Made by a program: the position numbers and the translations under genes
The notes under the pieces: generated by a model
Seen by the model: only the letters and a program-made list of their open reading frames with translations
What the model was told of the DNA's origin: nothing
The model's database searches: none
Shown: one piece after another, positions 11,966 to 22,065 of the stretch
Numbering within the stretch: position 1 is the first letter of the stretch
Layout of the letters: each line of letters starts with the position of its first letter
DNA from: Candidatus Aminicenantota bacterium
GTDB taxonomy: Bacteria > Acidobacteriota > Aminicenantia > JAMOAD01
Direction: 5' to 3'
Assembly: GCA_027061995.1 (NCBI GenBank)
Contig: JAMOUT010000087.1
Location: 25,652-89,651 of the forward strand
DNA: 64,000 nucleotides

Positions 11966-13207
11966 ATGAAGAAAAAATTATTTATAATATTATTAATTTT
12001 AAGTGTATCAATATCATTCGTCTATTCGGGAGATTATAAAACAGAGCTTACCAAATATGTTGCAATAGGTGATTCTCTAACCGCAGGTTATCAAAGCGGA
12101 GGATTGGTATCAGAATTTCAAAAATATTCTTATCCCAATATTCTATCAACACAACTCGGGATAACGGATTTTCAACAACCGCTTATATCATCACCCGGAA
12201 TACCCGCCGTCATGCAGCTTCAGAGCTTATCGCCCGTCTCTTTTTATACCCCTTCCGGAACAGGAATTCCTCTGAATCTCAATCTTCAAAGACCTTATGA
12301 TAATCTTGCTATTCCCGGAGCAACTCTTTACTCATCTCTGTATCCTCCAAAAACTTCATCAAACCCTTTTTATCAAATAATTTTAAGAGGACTTGGTAAT
12401 GTAATCACACAAGCAAGCCTATTAAAGCCTAAATTAATCACTTTCTGGCTTGGTAATAATGAGATTCTCGGGGGAGTATTAAGCGGAAAAGTTATAGAGG
12501 GAGTTACGGTTTTTCCTGTCGGAACATATTCAATACTGCTTGACCAAGCAATGGCAGCACTTTCGGCAACCAAAGCAAAGATAGTAATAATGAATATCCC
12601 TAAAACAACAGATATCCCTTTTGTTAATACTTTATCTATCTATATAACAAATCCGACAACAGGAGAACTTATTAAAGATACAAATGGTAATCCCATAACA
12701 TATATAGGTCCCAACGGTCCCATGACAAACGGCTGGTATATAACTTTAAAAGCAATTCCCTATATAACGGCAGGCTATGGAATTCCCGCAGCTCTCGGAG
12801 GAAACGGGCAACCTTTACCTGATACAGTAACATTAAGCCCTTCGGAAATAGAAAAATTAGATAAAATGGTGGAGGATTATAATAAAGTTATAAAAAATAC
12901 CGCAAAAAAATACAATGCTATTCTTATGGATGTCAACTCCCTTTTCTCAATAATAACCAAAGATGGTTATAAAATCGGAGGTGTTACTTTTACAACAAAT
13001 TTTATCACGGGGGGGCTGTTCTCTTATGACGGTGTTCACCTCAACTCTCTCGGTTATGCGATAATAGCTAATAAAATAATAGAAAAGATTAATGAAACTT
13101 TGGAGTATAATATTCCACTATACTCTTATAAAGATCTTTTTGAAAAGGGGAATCCTACTATCGCACCAATTAAAACGACTAATTTTAGAGTTTTAAAGAA
13201 TAATTAA
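11966..13207 (+). CDS. SGNH/GDSL hydrolase (lipase/esterase-like), exported
   Basis: YVAIGDSLTAGYQSGG block I, TFWLGNNEILGG block III, YDGVHLNSLGYAIIA block V. Confidence 0.85.
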   Translation: MKKKLFIILLILSVSISFVYSGDYKTELTKYVAIGDSLTAGYQSGGLVSEFQKYSYPNILSTQLGITDFQQPLISSPGIPAVMQLQSLSPVSFYTPSGTGIPLNLNLQRPYDNLAIPGATLYSSLYPPKTSSNPFYQIILRGLGNVITQASLLKPKLITFWLGNNEILGGVLSGKVIEGVTVFPVGTYSILLDQAMAALSATKAKIVIMNIPKTTDIPFVNTLSIYITNPTTGELIKDTNGNPITYIGPNGPMTNGWYITLKAIPYITAGYGIPAALGGNGQPLPDTVTLSPSEIEKLDKMVEDYNKVIKNTAKKYNAILMDVNSLFSIITKDGYKIGGVTFTTNFITGGLFSYDGVHLNSLGYAIIANKIIEKINETLEYNIPLYSYKDLFEKGNPTIAPIKTTNFRVLKNN

Positions 13208-13223
13208 TGAAAAGACAAAATAG

Positions 13224-13254
13224 AAGAGGGAAGAGAAGCTTTCTTCCCTCTTTT
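13224..13254 (+). terminator. Intrinsic terminator after the SGNH hydrolase
   Basis: AAGAGGGAAG ... CTTCCCTCTT stem followed by TT. Confidence 0.75.
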
Positions 13255-13310
13255 AGATTTTATTAATAGAAGATTATTATTTAATAAATTTTATATTCGG
13301 AGGTTTTTTA

Positions 13311-14834
13311 ATGGCAATAATATTAGATGGTTATCATTTAACTGTTGAGGATTTAGTGAAAGTTGCGAGATTTAATGAAAAAGTGGAGCTTCATCCAGAT
13401 GCTCTCAAAAGAATTGAAAAATGCAGAGCAATGCTTGAGAAAAAAATCGAAGCTCATGAAATTATGTATGGAGTTAACACCGGAATAGGTGAATTTTCAG
13501 AGGTTGTTCTTGATGATGAGCAAGTGGAACAATTTCAAAAATATCTGGTTTATAATCATGCGGCTGGTATAGGTGATCCGGCTCCCATAGAATATGTTAG
13601 GGGAGCAATGGTCGGAAGAATCAATGTTCATGCGCACGGAAATTCAGGAATCAGACCGATAATAACTCAAACTCTTGTTGAGATGTTGAATAAAGGGGTA
13701 ACCCCTTTCGTTTGTCAAAAAGGTTCGGTTGGAGCTTCGGGTGATCTTGCCCCTATGTCTCAAATAGCTCTTCTTTTAATGGGAGAGGGAAAAGCTTATT
13801 ATAAAGGGGAACTTCTTGACGGAAAAGAGGCAATGGACAGAGCGGGAATTCCCATTCCCGGACTTAAAGCGAGAGACGGGCTCGGAACAATAAACGGCTC
13901 TAATGTTTTAACAGCTATGAGTGCAATCTTTTTATATGATGCAAACAGATGGTTAAAACAATCTGAAATAGCGGCAGCTATGTCTCTCGAAGCACTTATG
14001 GCAAATATGAAACCATATACCCCCCTTCTTCATGAAGCAAGAGGATTCAAAGGTGCGATTAGAACAGCAAAAGCAATTAAAAAAGTTATTCAGGGCGGAG
14101 ATCTTGAAGAGGGAAAATTAAAAGTAAAAGTTCAGGATGCTTATTCAATGCGTTCAACTCCTCAGGTTATAGGAGCGGCACATGATGCTTTGGCATATGC
14201 AAAATCTCAGGTTGAGATAGAGTTAAACGGAGTGGGAGATAATCCCATCTTTTTCCCTGACAAAAATCTTCAACTTTCGGGAGCAAATTTTCAGGGAACA
14301 CCGGTCGCTCTTCCAATGGATATGATGGGAGCGGCTATTACCATGGTAAGTGTTATGTCAGAGAGAAGAATGAACAGACTCAATAATCCCGCATTAAGCG
14401 GAGGTCTTCCCCCGTTTTTAACCAAAGGTGCGGGAATGATGTCGGGTTTAATGCTTAGCCAATACACCGCTGATATGCAGATTGTCGAGCAAAGAATTTT
14501 ATCTATGCCGGCTTCCATTCAATCCATCCCCGCAGCAGCGGATCAAGAGGATTTTGTATCCATGGGAATGAATACAGCCATTAAAAATTTTCAAATACTT
14601 GATAATGCTTATGGTGTGCTCGGGATAGAGTTTATGGCGGCCGCTCAAGCATTGGATTTAAGAGATTTTAATTTTGGAAAAGGAACAACAAAAGCAAAAG
14701 AGGTTATCAGAAAATATGTTGATTTTCTTGATATAGACAGACCCCTTTATCCTGACCATACTAAGATGAAAGAACTTGTTAAATCGGGAGAGATTCTCGA
14801 AGAGGTGGAAAAAGTAGTAGGTAGTTTGGAATAA
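13311..14834 (+). CDS. hutH: Histidine ammonia-lyase
   Basis: GSVGASGDLAPMSQIALLLMGEG (Ala-Ser-Gly MIO motif), YGVNTGIGEF, QDAYSMRSTPQVIGA; urocanate hydratase also in window. Confidence 0.9.
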   Translation: MAIILDGYHLTVEDLVKVARFNEKVELHPDALKRIEKCRAMLEKKIEAHEIMYGVNTGIGEFSEVVLDDEQVEQFQKYLVYNHAAGIGDPAPIEYVRGAMVGRINVHAHGNSGIRPIITQTLVEMLNKGVTPFVCQKGSVGASGDLAPMSQIALLLMGEGKAYYKGELLDGKEAMDRAGIPIPGLKARDGLGTINGSNVLTAMSAIFLYDANRWLKQSEIAAAMSLEALMANMKPYTPLLHEARGFKGAIRTAKAIKKVIQGGDLEEGKLKVKVQDAYSMRSTPQVIGAAHDALAYAKSQVEIELNGVGDNPIFFPDKNLQLSGANFQGTPVALPMDMMGAAITMVSVMSERRMNRLNNPALSGGLPPFLTKGAGMMSGLMLSQYTADMQIVEQRILSMPASIQSIPAAADQEDFVSMGMNTAIKNFQILDNAYGVLGIEFMAAAQALDLRDFNFGKGTTKAKEVIRKYVDFLDIDRPLYPDHTKMKELVKSGEILEEVEKVVGSLE

Positions 14835-14864
14835 ATATATATTAACACTATTTTTATATTCCAA

Positions 14865-14902
14865 TCTTTTACGGGGAAAAAATTATTTTTCCCCGTAAAA
14901 GA
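14865..14902. terminator. Long perfect hairpin downstream of hutH
   Basis: 17-bp perfect inverted repeat TCTTTTACGGGGAAAAA-ATTA-TTTTTCCCCGTAAAAGA. Confidence 0.75.
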
Positions 14903-14992
14903 TAGTATAAAATGATATACATATGTAAACGATTTCTTACTTATCTTTTATAAACCATTTTACAAAACCCTCATCTTCATTGATTCTTTTTC

Positions 14993-15007
14993 TGGCATGA
15001 ATTTTGC
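14993..15007 (+). promoter_or_regulatory. Candidate sigma-54 (-24/-12) promoter
   Basis: TGGCATGAATTTTGC matches TGGCAYR-N4-TTGC with correct GG-N10-GC spacing, 36 nt before the ATG at 15044. Confidence 0.55.
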
Positions 15008-15043
15008 GGTATAATTTTATCTTGAGCATAAAGGAGGTATGCT

Positions 15044-17407
15044 ATGAAAAAATTAATTATATTTATAAGCTTATTTGTTCTGATATTCGGTTATCAGAGT
15101 TTCGGATATGAACAACAATCACCTATAAGAATCTCTTATATTCAAGGTTCTGCAATGGTTCAAAGAGGTTTTGACATGGGGTTTGAAGATGCAACAATCA
15201 ATCTTCCTCTTGTTGACGGAGATAGAATTATAACTCAGAATGGGAGAGTTGAAATTGATCTCGGTGATGGCAATTATATAAGGTTGGATAATGATACCAG
15301 AGCTGAAATTGACAGAAAAGATGAAAATGTAAAAGTTAAAATATGGTCGGGCTCCATCTATGTTGATATCAATAATTTCATGGGAGAGGGAACAATAGTT
15401 CTCGGTTTTCCGCAGGGAGAAGTTGTCCCGTTAAAAAAAGGAACTTATAGAATCGATTATTTTAATAATGTCGGTAAAGTAATTGTCAGAAACGGTGTTG
15501 CCGAAGTTTTCACTGATGAAGGTTCAAGATATGTCAGAAGATCTCAAAATATCACTCTTGAAGGGGGAAGATTCACTTCAAGAGCAAGTTATCTTTATAA
15601 TGATTATGATGATGAATTTGATAAATGGAATTATTACAGGGCAAAAACAGTCAATCAGTGGTATTCCGATGATTACGGATATGAAGATTCCTATCTTCCC
15701 CAAAATCTGAGAAGATATTCGCAGAACTTTCGTTCCAACGGAAGATGGATATATGTAAATGATTACGGATATTGCTGGAGACCTGTTTCAGTAATCAATA
15801 CATGGAGGCCTTACTATAACGGAAGATGGACATGGGTTTATCCTTACGGATGGACATGGGTTTCCTATGACCCTTGGTGGCCTACCTATCATTACGGAAG
15901 ATGGGTATGGGATTCATACAATGGTTGGATATGGGCTCCCGGAAGCACATGGGGTCCCGCATGGGTTGACTGGTTTTATTATGGAGACTACTATGGTTGG
16001 GCACCCATAGATTATTACGGAAATCCTGTAATTGTTGTCAATAATGTCTGGGTCAGACACTACAACAGAATACCGGTGAATGCAAGATCAGTTGTTGTTT
16101 TGAGGAAAAGTTCGCTTATGGCGAGAAATGTATCAAGAGTCGCTTTAACCGGAAGAGTTCTCAGATCAAGCTCATTATCAAGAATAACTCTCAGGAGAAT
16201 CTCATCTCAACCCCTTGCAGTCCAAAGGATAAACAGGGTTAAAGTCGGAAACAGAGTTATATTAAAGAGAAATTATACACCGGTTGTAAATGTGAATTCA
16301 ACAAAGATAAGAGGAAAAGTTTTCAAACCCTCCACAACTTACAGAAAAATCAGCGCAATAAAATCAAGAAGCTTTAAAAATAAAGCCGGAGGAATAACAA
16401 CAGTATCAAAATCAAAATCCTATGGCACAAGAATTATTAAAAGGGATGGTCATTCATCCTATACCACAAAAGATAAAACATACAGAAAAACATACACAAA
16501 CAAAAGCTCTTACAGAACAATCGGGAAAAGGGGAGTTATCTCAAAGAAAAAAGTAACAAGATCTTCCGTATCCTCAACAAGTTCGCAATCAGGCACAAGG
16601 AAAAAAATTAAAAAGAAAAATAATGGCGAACATTATCCGTTTAATACGCATTATAATTCTCCCTCAAATTCTGAAAATTCTTCCTACAGGAGTTCATCAA
16701 GTTTTTACAGATACTATACCCCTAAAAAATTAAAGAAAGATTATTACGGAGGAACTCCGAGAGGTTATTATACGGCAAAAAAGAGCGGCTCCTATCATTC
16801 AAATAAATCTTATAATAATTCATCTTCCTCATACAAAAGAGGTTCTTACAACAAATCATCGGGGTTTTACAGATACTATAAACCCAAGACAACGGTAAAA
16901 AGATATTCCTACGGAAACCGTTCGGGAAATTATTATAAAAACAAAACATATACAAACAATAATTACAATAATTACTATAACAAATCTTATTCAAATAATA
17001 GTTATAAAAGATATTACAGCGGCAACTATAATAAAAGATACAATAAATCTTATTCATACGGTAATAACTCTTACAACTCCGATTCTTCAAAAAGCGGCGG
17101 TTCATTCTGGCAAAAATTCATAAGAAAAAGCTCCCCGTCCCGCTCTTCATACAATCATAAATCCTATGGCAATTATAATAAATCTTATTCCTCAACCCCG
17201 AGAAACAGATATTATAAAAAATATAGTTATTCAGGTTCATCAAGAACATATAGTCCGAAATCAAGTTCATCAAGCCATTGGTCACACAGTTCATCCTCTT
17301 CAAACCACTCCTCTTTTTCAACTTCATCATCTTCAAGCCACTCCTCTTATTCAGCCTCATCATCCTCATCTTCAAGCGGTAGCCGTTCAATAAAGAAAAG
17401 AAAATAA
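15044..17407 (+). CDS. Exported FecR-domain / DUF6600-like protein with long low-complexity Ser/Tyr/Asn/Lys tail
   Basis: Signal peptide; FecR-like region (DGDRIITQNGRVEIDLGDGNYIRLDNDTRAEI); W/Y-rich repeats (YGRWVWDSYNGWIWAPGSTWGPAWVDWFYYGDYYGWAPIDYYG); low-complexity C-terminus. Confidence 0.85.
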   Translation: MKKLIIFISLFVLIFGYQSFGYEQQSPIRISYIQGSAMVQRGFDMGFEDATINLPLVDGDRIITQNGRVEIDLGDGNYIRLDNDTRAEIDRKDENVKVKIWSGSIYVDINNFMGEGTIVLGFPQGEVVPLKKGTYRIDYFNNVGKVIVRNGVAEVFTDEGSRYVRRSQNITLEGGRFTSRASYLYNDYDDEFDKWNYYRAKTVNQWYSDDYGYEDSYLPQNLRRYSQNFRSNGRWIYVNDYGYCWRPVSVINTWRPYYNGRWTWVYPYGWTWVSYDPWWPTYHYGRWVWDSYNGWIWAPGSTWGPAWVDWFYYGDYYGWAPIDYYGNPVIVVNNVWVRHYNRIPVNARSVVVLRKSSLMARNVSRVALTGRVLRSSSLSRITLRRISSQPLAVQRINRVKVGNRVILKRNYTPVVNVNSTKIRGKVFKPSTTYRKISAIKSRSFKNKAGGITTVSKSKSYGTRIIKRDGHSSYTTKDKTYRKTYTNKSSYRTIGKRGVISKKKVTRSSVSSTSSQSGTRKKIKKKNNGEHYPFNTHYNSPSNSENSSYRSSSSFYRYYTPKKLKKDYYGGTPRGYYTAKKSGSYHSNKSYNNSSSSYKRGSYNKSSGFYRYYKPKTTVKRYSYGNRSGNYYKNKTYTNNNYNNYYNKSYSNNSYKRYYSGNYNKRYNKSYSYGNNSYNSDSSKSGGSFWQKFIRKSSPSRSSYNHKSYGNYNKSYSSTPRNRYYKKYSYSGSSRTYSPKSSSSSHWSHSSSSSNHSSFSTSSSSSHSSYSASSSSSSSGSRSIKKRK

Positions 17408-17432
17408 CTGTTATCTTTATATAGATCCTTCG

Positions 17433-17468
17433 AAAAAGGGGATATCCTTCTGGATATCCCCTTTTTTT
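17433..17468. terminator. Bidirectional intrinsic terminator between convergent genes
   Basis: AAAAAGGGGATATCC-TTCT-GGATATCCCCTTTTT(TT), 15-bp perfect stem with A and T flanks. Confidence 0.9.
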
Positions 17469-18504
17469 ATTTTAAGTTTATTTTAACCGAGTTTAAACCC
17501 CACAAGTCATCATTTTCCGAATATTTGAGAAAAAGATAGATATTATCTCTAACCGCCCAATAATCTGTTTCCGGAAGTAAAAGTTTTTTACTCTTTCCTG
17601 TTTTAAGATTAACAATGATATACTGCCGATTATTACCCAAAACTTTATATGTTCTTATATATAAATTGCCATCCGCCACTTTTATATTCTGCACAGGGGG
17701 AAAATATTCCGGACAATAAATATTATTTTGCTTTAATAATTCTTTCCATTTTCTATTATTGAATCCCATTTTAATTCTTGTTTTTTCCACAAGTTTTATT
17801 TTATCTTTTTTCATTATTTTTATGTTTGGATATTTTATCTCTAAGGTATTTATATGCTTAACTCTATTATCATAAATTTTTATTTTATAATTATCCGCCG
17901 GATCACAAATAATAAATTGATTATCTCCTGTATCCCATAATATTCTCTCTTTAAAAATAGGGATTGTCCCTTTTTTCTTCATTCCCACATACATAATATA
18001 TCTCTTACCCCGATTTCTCCTTTTGATTATTGTTTTTATCCTTTTTAAATTAGAATTCCAAAGCTCGAATACATTAAACATTGCTTTCTTTACGAATGAA
18101 TAATGAAAAAAGATATAATTGTTCCCAAACGGTTTTAGAATCCCCCTCGGATGAAATCTTTTCTCGTGAAGAAATTGCCCTTGTTTATTATAATAAGCTA
18201 TTTTAACCGTTGTAAACAACATAATATTTTTTTTATTTGTTAATATCGCCGGAGCCCAAGGAAAATCCCCCGGTCCTTGACCTTTTTTATATCTTATCTC
18301 AAAATTTTTTTTGAGTGTATATATCGAATAACCCAAAACTCTTTTAATACTATGATCTATAATATACACTCTTCTTTTATCACAATTCATATAATAGGGG
18401 TTAATCAATCTCCTTATATTAACACTATTCAATAATCTTTCGGAAGATAATAAAGAGATAATACTTAAGAATAAGATAATAAAAATAATTATTTTATTTT
18501 TCAT
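17467..18504 (-). CDS. Exported beta-propeller-like hypothetical protein
   Basis: Signal peptide; repeated beta-rich blocks such as VYIIDHSIKRVLGYSIYTLKKNFEIRYKKGQGPGDFPWAPAIL typical of 6-bladed propeller proteins; SD AGGAGG. Confidence 0.6.
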   Translation of the reverse strand: MKNKIIIFIILFLSIISLLSSERLLNSVNIRRLINPYYMNCDKRRVYIIDHSIKRVLGYSIYTLKKNFEIRYKKGQGPGDFPWAPAILTNKKNIMLFTTVKIAYYNKQGQFLHEKRFHPRGILKPFGNNYIFFHYSFVKKAMFNVFELWNSNLKRIKTIIKRRNRGKRYIMYVGMKKKGTIPIFKERILWDTGDNQFIICDPADNYKIKIYDNRVKHINTLEIKYPNIKIMKKDKIKLVEKTRIKMGFNNRKWKELLKQNNIYCPEYFPPVQNIKVADGNLYIRTYKVLGNNRQYIIVNLKTGKSKKLLLPETDYWAVRDNIYLFLKYSENDDLWGLNSVKINLK

Positions 18505-18522
18505 TTTTTACCTCCTAAAATT

Positions 18523-19593
18523 TTATAAACCTTTTAATATATCAATATATTGTCGGACGAATTTATCCCAGTGAAAATTTTCACTGTATTTCAAACCTTT
18601 TGATTCATACTCTTTTCTCAAACTCTCATCGATTATCATATTTTCCATAACAGTGGTAAGTTCTTCCTCGGATTGAGGATTAAAAAGAACAGCATTATCT
18701 TTTAAAATCTCTTTAAGACTTCCTCCCGAGCTGCTTACCACAGCTTTGCCTCTTGCCATTACTTCAATAGGAGGTAACCCGAACCCTTCATAAAGTGAAG
18801 GAAACACAAAAAACAAACAATTATCAATAAATTTGATAACCTCCTTTTGTTCGATATATCCTTTTATTATCACTCTGTTTTCAATCCCCAAACCTTCTAC
18901 TTGTTTTTTTAATTGTTTCGGATTTTTTATCCCGATAAGAATAAGTTTAAGCTCCTTATATTTTCCTTTTATATTTGAGAAAGCTTTTAAGAGAATTCCG
19001 AGATTTTTATGAGGTTTAAGATTTCCCATATAAAGGATATAAGGAAAATCGATTGAGGTTTTCTGTTCTTCAGCCGAAAAAAATATCTCCGCAATCCCAT
19101 TGTATATAACTTTTATCCTATCTTCATTAAAACCGAACATATTAATAATATCTTTTTTTGAAGTCTCGGATACCGTAAAAATCAGCTCCCCTCTCTGTTG
19201 TAAACTTTTAAGGAAAATCTTACCAATCTCTCTTTTATAAAAGGGGAAAAATTCGGGAAACTTAAAATGGATAAGGTCGTGAATTGTTGCTATAACCCTG
19301 TTTTTGATAAAGATGGGAAAAACATAATGGGGAGAAAAATAGATATAATCTTTTAACCCTCTTATCTTCAAAGGGATTTCCAAATGTTCAAACAGGCTAT
19401 AATTTTTACTGCCAACATTAATAATATTCTCTTTTAAAAATTCGGGAGATGAGGAATCTTTAAGATGAAGAAATTTATAAGCAAATTCCCCCGAACTTAT
19501 TAATCCTCCGAAAATATTTTTCAGATATGTTCCTATCCCGTAATCATCTGTTTTTCTCCCGTCAAAAATAAGTTTAACATCTGTATTCATCAA
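18523..19593 (-). CDS. Glycosyltransferase family 4 (GT-B)
   Basis: YILYMGNLKPHKNLGILLKAF, FPSLYEGFGLPPIEVMARGKAVVSSSGGSLKEIL. Confidence 0.92.
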   Translation of the reverse strand: MMNTDVKLIFDGRKTDDYGIGTYLKNIFGGLISSGEFAYKFLHLKDSSSPEFLKENIINVGSKNYSLFEHLEIPLKIRGLKDYIYFSPHYVFPIFIKNRVIATIHDLIHFKFPEFFPFYKREIGKIFLKSLQQRGELIFTVSETSKKDIINMFGFNEDRIKVIYNGIAEIFFSAEEQKTSIDFPYILYMGNLKPHKNLGILLKAFSNIKGKYKELKLILIGIKNPKQLKKQVEGLGIENRVIIKGYIEQKEVIKFIDNCLFFVFPSLYEGFGLPPIEVMARGKAVVSSSGGSLKEILKDNAVLFNPQSEEELTTVMENMIIDESLRKEYESKGLKYSENFHWDKFVRQYIDILKGL

Positions 19594-20461
19594 TAATCTC
19601 CAAGATCTTCCCTATTATTTTCCTGTTTTTTTTATCCGAAAGATATTTAATTTTAAACTTTAATTTCAGATATAATTTTAATAAAACAAAAGAGAGTTTA
19701 CTATTATGCTTGCAATAATAATACAATTGGCTCTTTTTTGATTCAACAAGAGATATCGAAAGATTTTTTGAACTTGATTTCCCTTTATAATGAATAATCT
19801 TAGCTTTACCGTAAACAAGCAGCTTGAACCCTTTTTCCCTGACTCTTCTTCCGAAATCAGCATCTTCCATATATAAAAAAAATCGTTCGTCAAATCCTGA
19901 AACACTCTCATAAACCTTTTTTTCTATCAAAAAACACGCACCACTTATCCAATCAGGTTGTTTCATAAAATTATCTTTTCTGATTTTATATATGATTTTA
20001 TAATATTTTTCCGCAAAATATTTTAATATGATTTCCGAAAAAAGATTTATATCATATCCGAAAGAGAGTTGAAAACTGTTATCCCCGTAAAAAATCACGG
20101 GAGCGATTATACCTATCTCGGGTTCTCTCTTTTTATGCTCCAGAAGTTTTGCAATCGAATCATCAAATATAATAGTATCATTATTAAGAATAAGAAGATA
20201 TCTCCCCTTTGCATGAGATACAGCTATATTATTAGCTTTTGCAAACCCATGATTTTTTTTCTCTCTTATAAGATTAACTTTATCATATTGTTCAATCCCT
20301 TTAATAGAATCATCGGTTGAATTATTATCAACAATAATAATCTCATATTCGATATTTTTGATATTTTGCTTAATTGATTTTAAACACTTCGCAAGATATT
20401 TCCCCGAATTATAATTCACTATTATAATGGAAAGTTCGGGATTGGCAGATTTATCAATCAT
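19574..20461 (-). CDS. Glycosyltransferase family 2; start revised to the ATG at 20461
   Basis: LSIIIVNYNSGKYLAKCLKSI, IIVDNNSTDDS, LLILNNDTII, FFLYMEDADFGRRV. The ORF track uses TTG at 20464; ATG follows immediately, 6 nt after a -10 hexamer. Confidence 0.9.
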   Translation of the reverse strand: MIDKSANPELSIIIVNYNSGKYLAKCLKSIKQNIKNIEYEIIIVDNNSTDDSIKGIEQYDKVNLIREKKNHGFAKANNIAVSHAKGRYLLILNNDTIIFDDSIAKLLEHKKREPEIGIIAPVIFYGDNSFQLSFGYDINLFSEIILKYFAEKYYKIIYKIRKDNFMKQPDWISGACFLIEKKVYESVSGFDERFFLYMEDADFGRRVREKGFKLLVYGKAKIIHYKGKSSSKNLSISLVESKKSQLYYYCKHNSKLSFVLLKLYLKLKFKIKYLSDKKNRKIIGKILEIIDEYRC

Positions 20462-20620
20462 CAATAAAATATACTCTATTTAACATGATTATTCAAGGAT
20501 AGGGGTTTTATAAATATTATTATTATCTTTAAAATCATAAAATTAAGAAAGCTGTCAATAATTTTTCGCAAATCCACTACTTTGATTACTAACTCTTATA
20601 TTTTTTTATTGTCGATTCTA

Positions 20621-22063
20621 TTATATCAACAACATCCAACTTAACGGAATAAAAATTATCCTGTTTGAATCTTCAAATTTCACCTGCTTTATTTTTGAAT
20701 TAATTATTATTCCATATCTATATTTCCCATAAGTTTTAATCTGTGTCACTGAAGTTTTGTTTATTCCTATTTCCATAATAACAGAATCATCCACAGTTTC
20801 AATAATGAAATCAGGATTTTTCTTTTTTCCATACCCGAAAGAAATAAATCCTCCGGACAGATTTTTTTTCAGATACATTGCTATAATATCTTCATAAAGT
20901 TTTGCTCTTAGTTCATCTTTTAATTTATCTCCATATATTTTGGTATATAAAGCTCGCCTTAATGACGGTGACATAAAAAAGACTTTTTGATTACCACCTG
21001 TTCTTGAACGAATACCTCCATGAGGAATAAAAACATTTAAAATTTCAGCATTATTTAAGTTTACGATAATCTTTTCAATTTCTGTTTCCTTTATTCTAAA
21101 TTCCTTTGACAAAGATTGAAAATTTATCTCATCACTCAAAGCAATTCTGAATAAAATTCTATTATAAATATAAAAATAATCCTGATTAATTTGCGGAATA
21201 TCTTTTAGTAAAATTCTCTCAAACAAAGCAAGAACTCTCTCGATAACAAGTGTTTTATTAACCAAAGGTAGAAAACGAGCTATATTATGATAACTTACAT
21301 ATTCGTCTATAAGTAAATTAATCGATTTGTCTATCACTCTTTCCGAATTCTGTAAATAATTTTTAATATTTTCTTGTAGATTATTAATACCATTTTTAGC
21401 TTTCTCATAATTCTCGGAAAAAAGAATAGTATTTTTTAATCTATTTGACAGTCCTTTCACAGGAAATATTATTTTTTTCGGATTTTTTATCCATGATTTG
21501 GCAATAATAAACTCACAAAATTTAAAAGGGAATATCTTCATTAATGTCCAACGGGCAGCTAAATCAGAACTACTATGAAGCAATAATGCGGAACTTCCTG
21601 TTGTTAAAACAAATAGTTTTTTCCCTTTTTCGTAAAGAATTTTAATATCTTTTTGCCATTCTTTTGCTTCATGAACTTCATCAATCATTATCATCACTCT
21701 ATCATTCAATTCATTTAGCGAGCAATGAAAGATCTCTTTCTCCAAAACATTTATTACATCATATAAAGTAGCACTTAATCTATTTAAATCATCCACACTT
21801 ATAAAAAATATTTTAGTGGTATGGTTTTTATAAACATAGTTTGCCGTTTGCCACATCAAAGTCGTTTTACCAACACCTCTTAAACCTGATAATGCAATCA
21901 TTCTCGGTTGTGTCCCCTTTAAAAAGAAATCTTTTGCATATTTTTTTAATACGACATAAGCGTTTCTTTGAGGAAGTTTTTGATTTCTCTCGTCTCTTAC
22001 TTCTCCTTCCAACCTTTTGTTGGTTATTACATTATTCTTTATATAGTTTATAAGTTCTTTCAT
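20621..22063 (-). CDS. AAA ATPase (AAA_14/DUF4143-type)
   Basis: Walker A ALSGLRGVGKTTLMWQ, Walker B VMIMIDEVHEAKEW, C-terminal nuclease-like region NPDFIIETVDDSVIMEIG. Confidence 0.8.
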   Translation of the reverse strand: MKELINYIKNNVITNKRLEGEVRDERNQKLPQRNAYVVLKKYAKDFFLKGTQPRMIALSGLRGVGKTTLMWQTANYVYKNHTTKIFFISVDDLNRLSATLYDVINVLEKEIFHCSLNELNDRVMIMIDEVHEAKEWQKDIKILYEKGKKLFVLTTGSSALLLHSSSDLAARWTLMKIFPFKFCEFIIAKSWIKNPKKIIFPVKGLSNRLKNTILFSENYEKAKNGINNLQENIKNYLQNSERVIDKSINLLIDEYVSYHNIARFLPLVNKTLVIERVLALFERILLKDIPQINQDYFYIYNRILFRIALSDEINFQSLSKEFRIKETEIEKIIVNLNNAEILNVFIPHGGIRSRTGGNQKVFFMSPSLRRALYTKIYGDKLKDELRAKLYEDIIAMYLKKNLSGGFISFGYGKKKNPDFIIETVDDSVIMEIGINKTSVTQIKTYGKYRYGIIINSKIKQVKFEDSNRIIFIPLSWMLLI

Positions 22064-22065
22064 TA

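Noticed and set aside
17118-17390. Antisense ORF across the FecR/DUF6600-like gene tail (also 16722-17105)
   Set aside because: Low-complexity sequence keeps the reverse frame open; Met/Asn/Tyr/Cys-rich translation has no domain signal.
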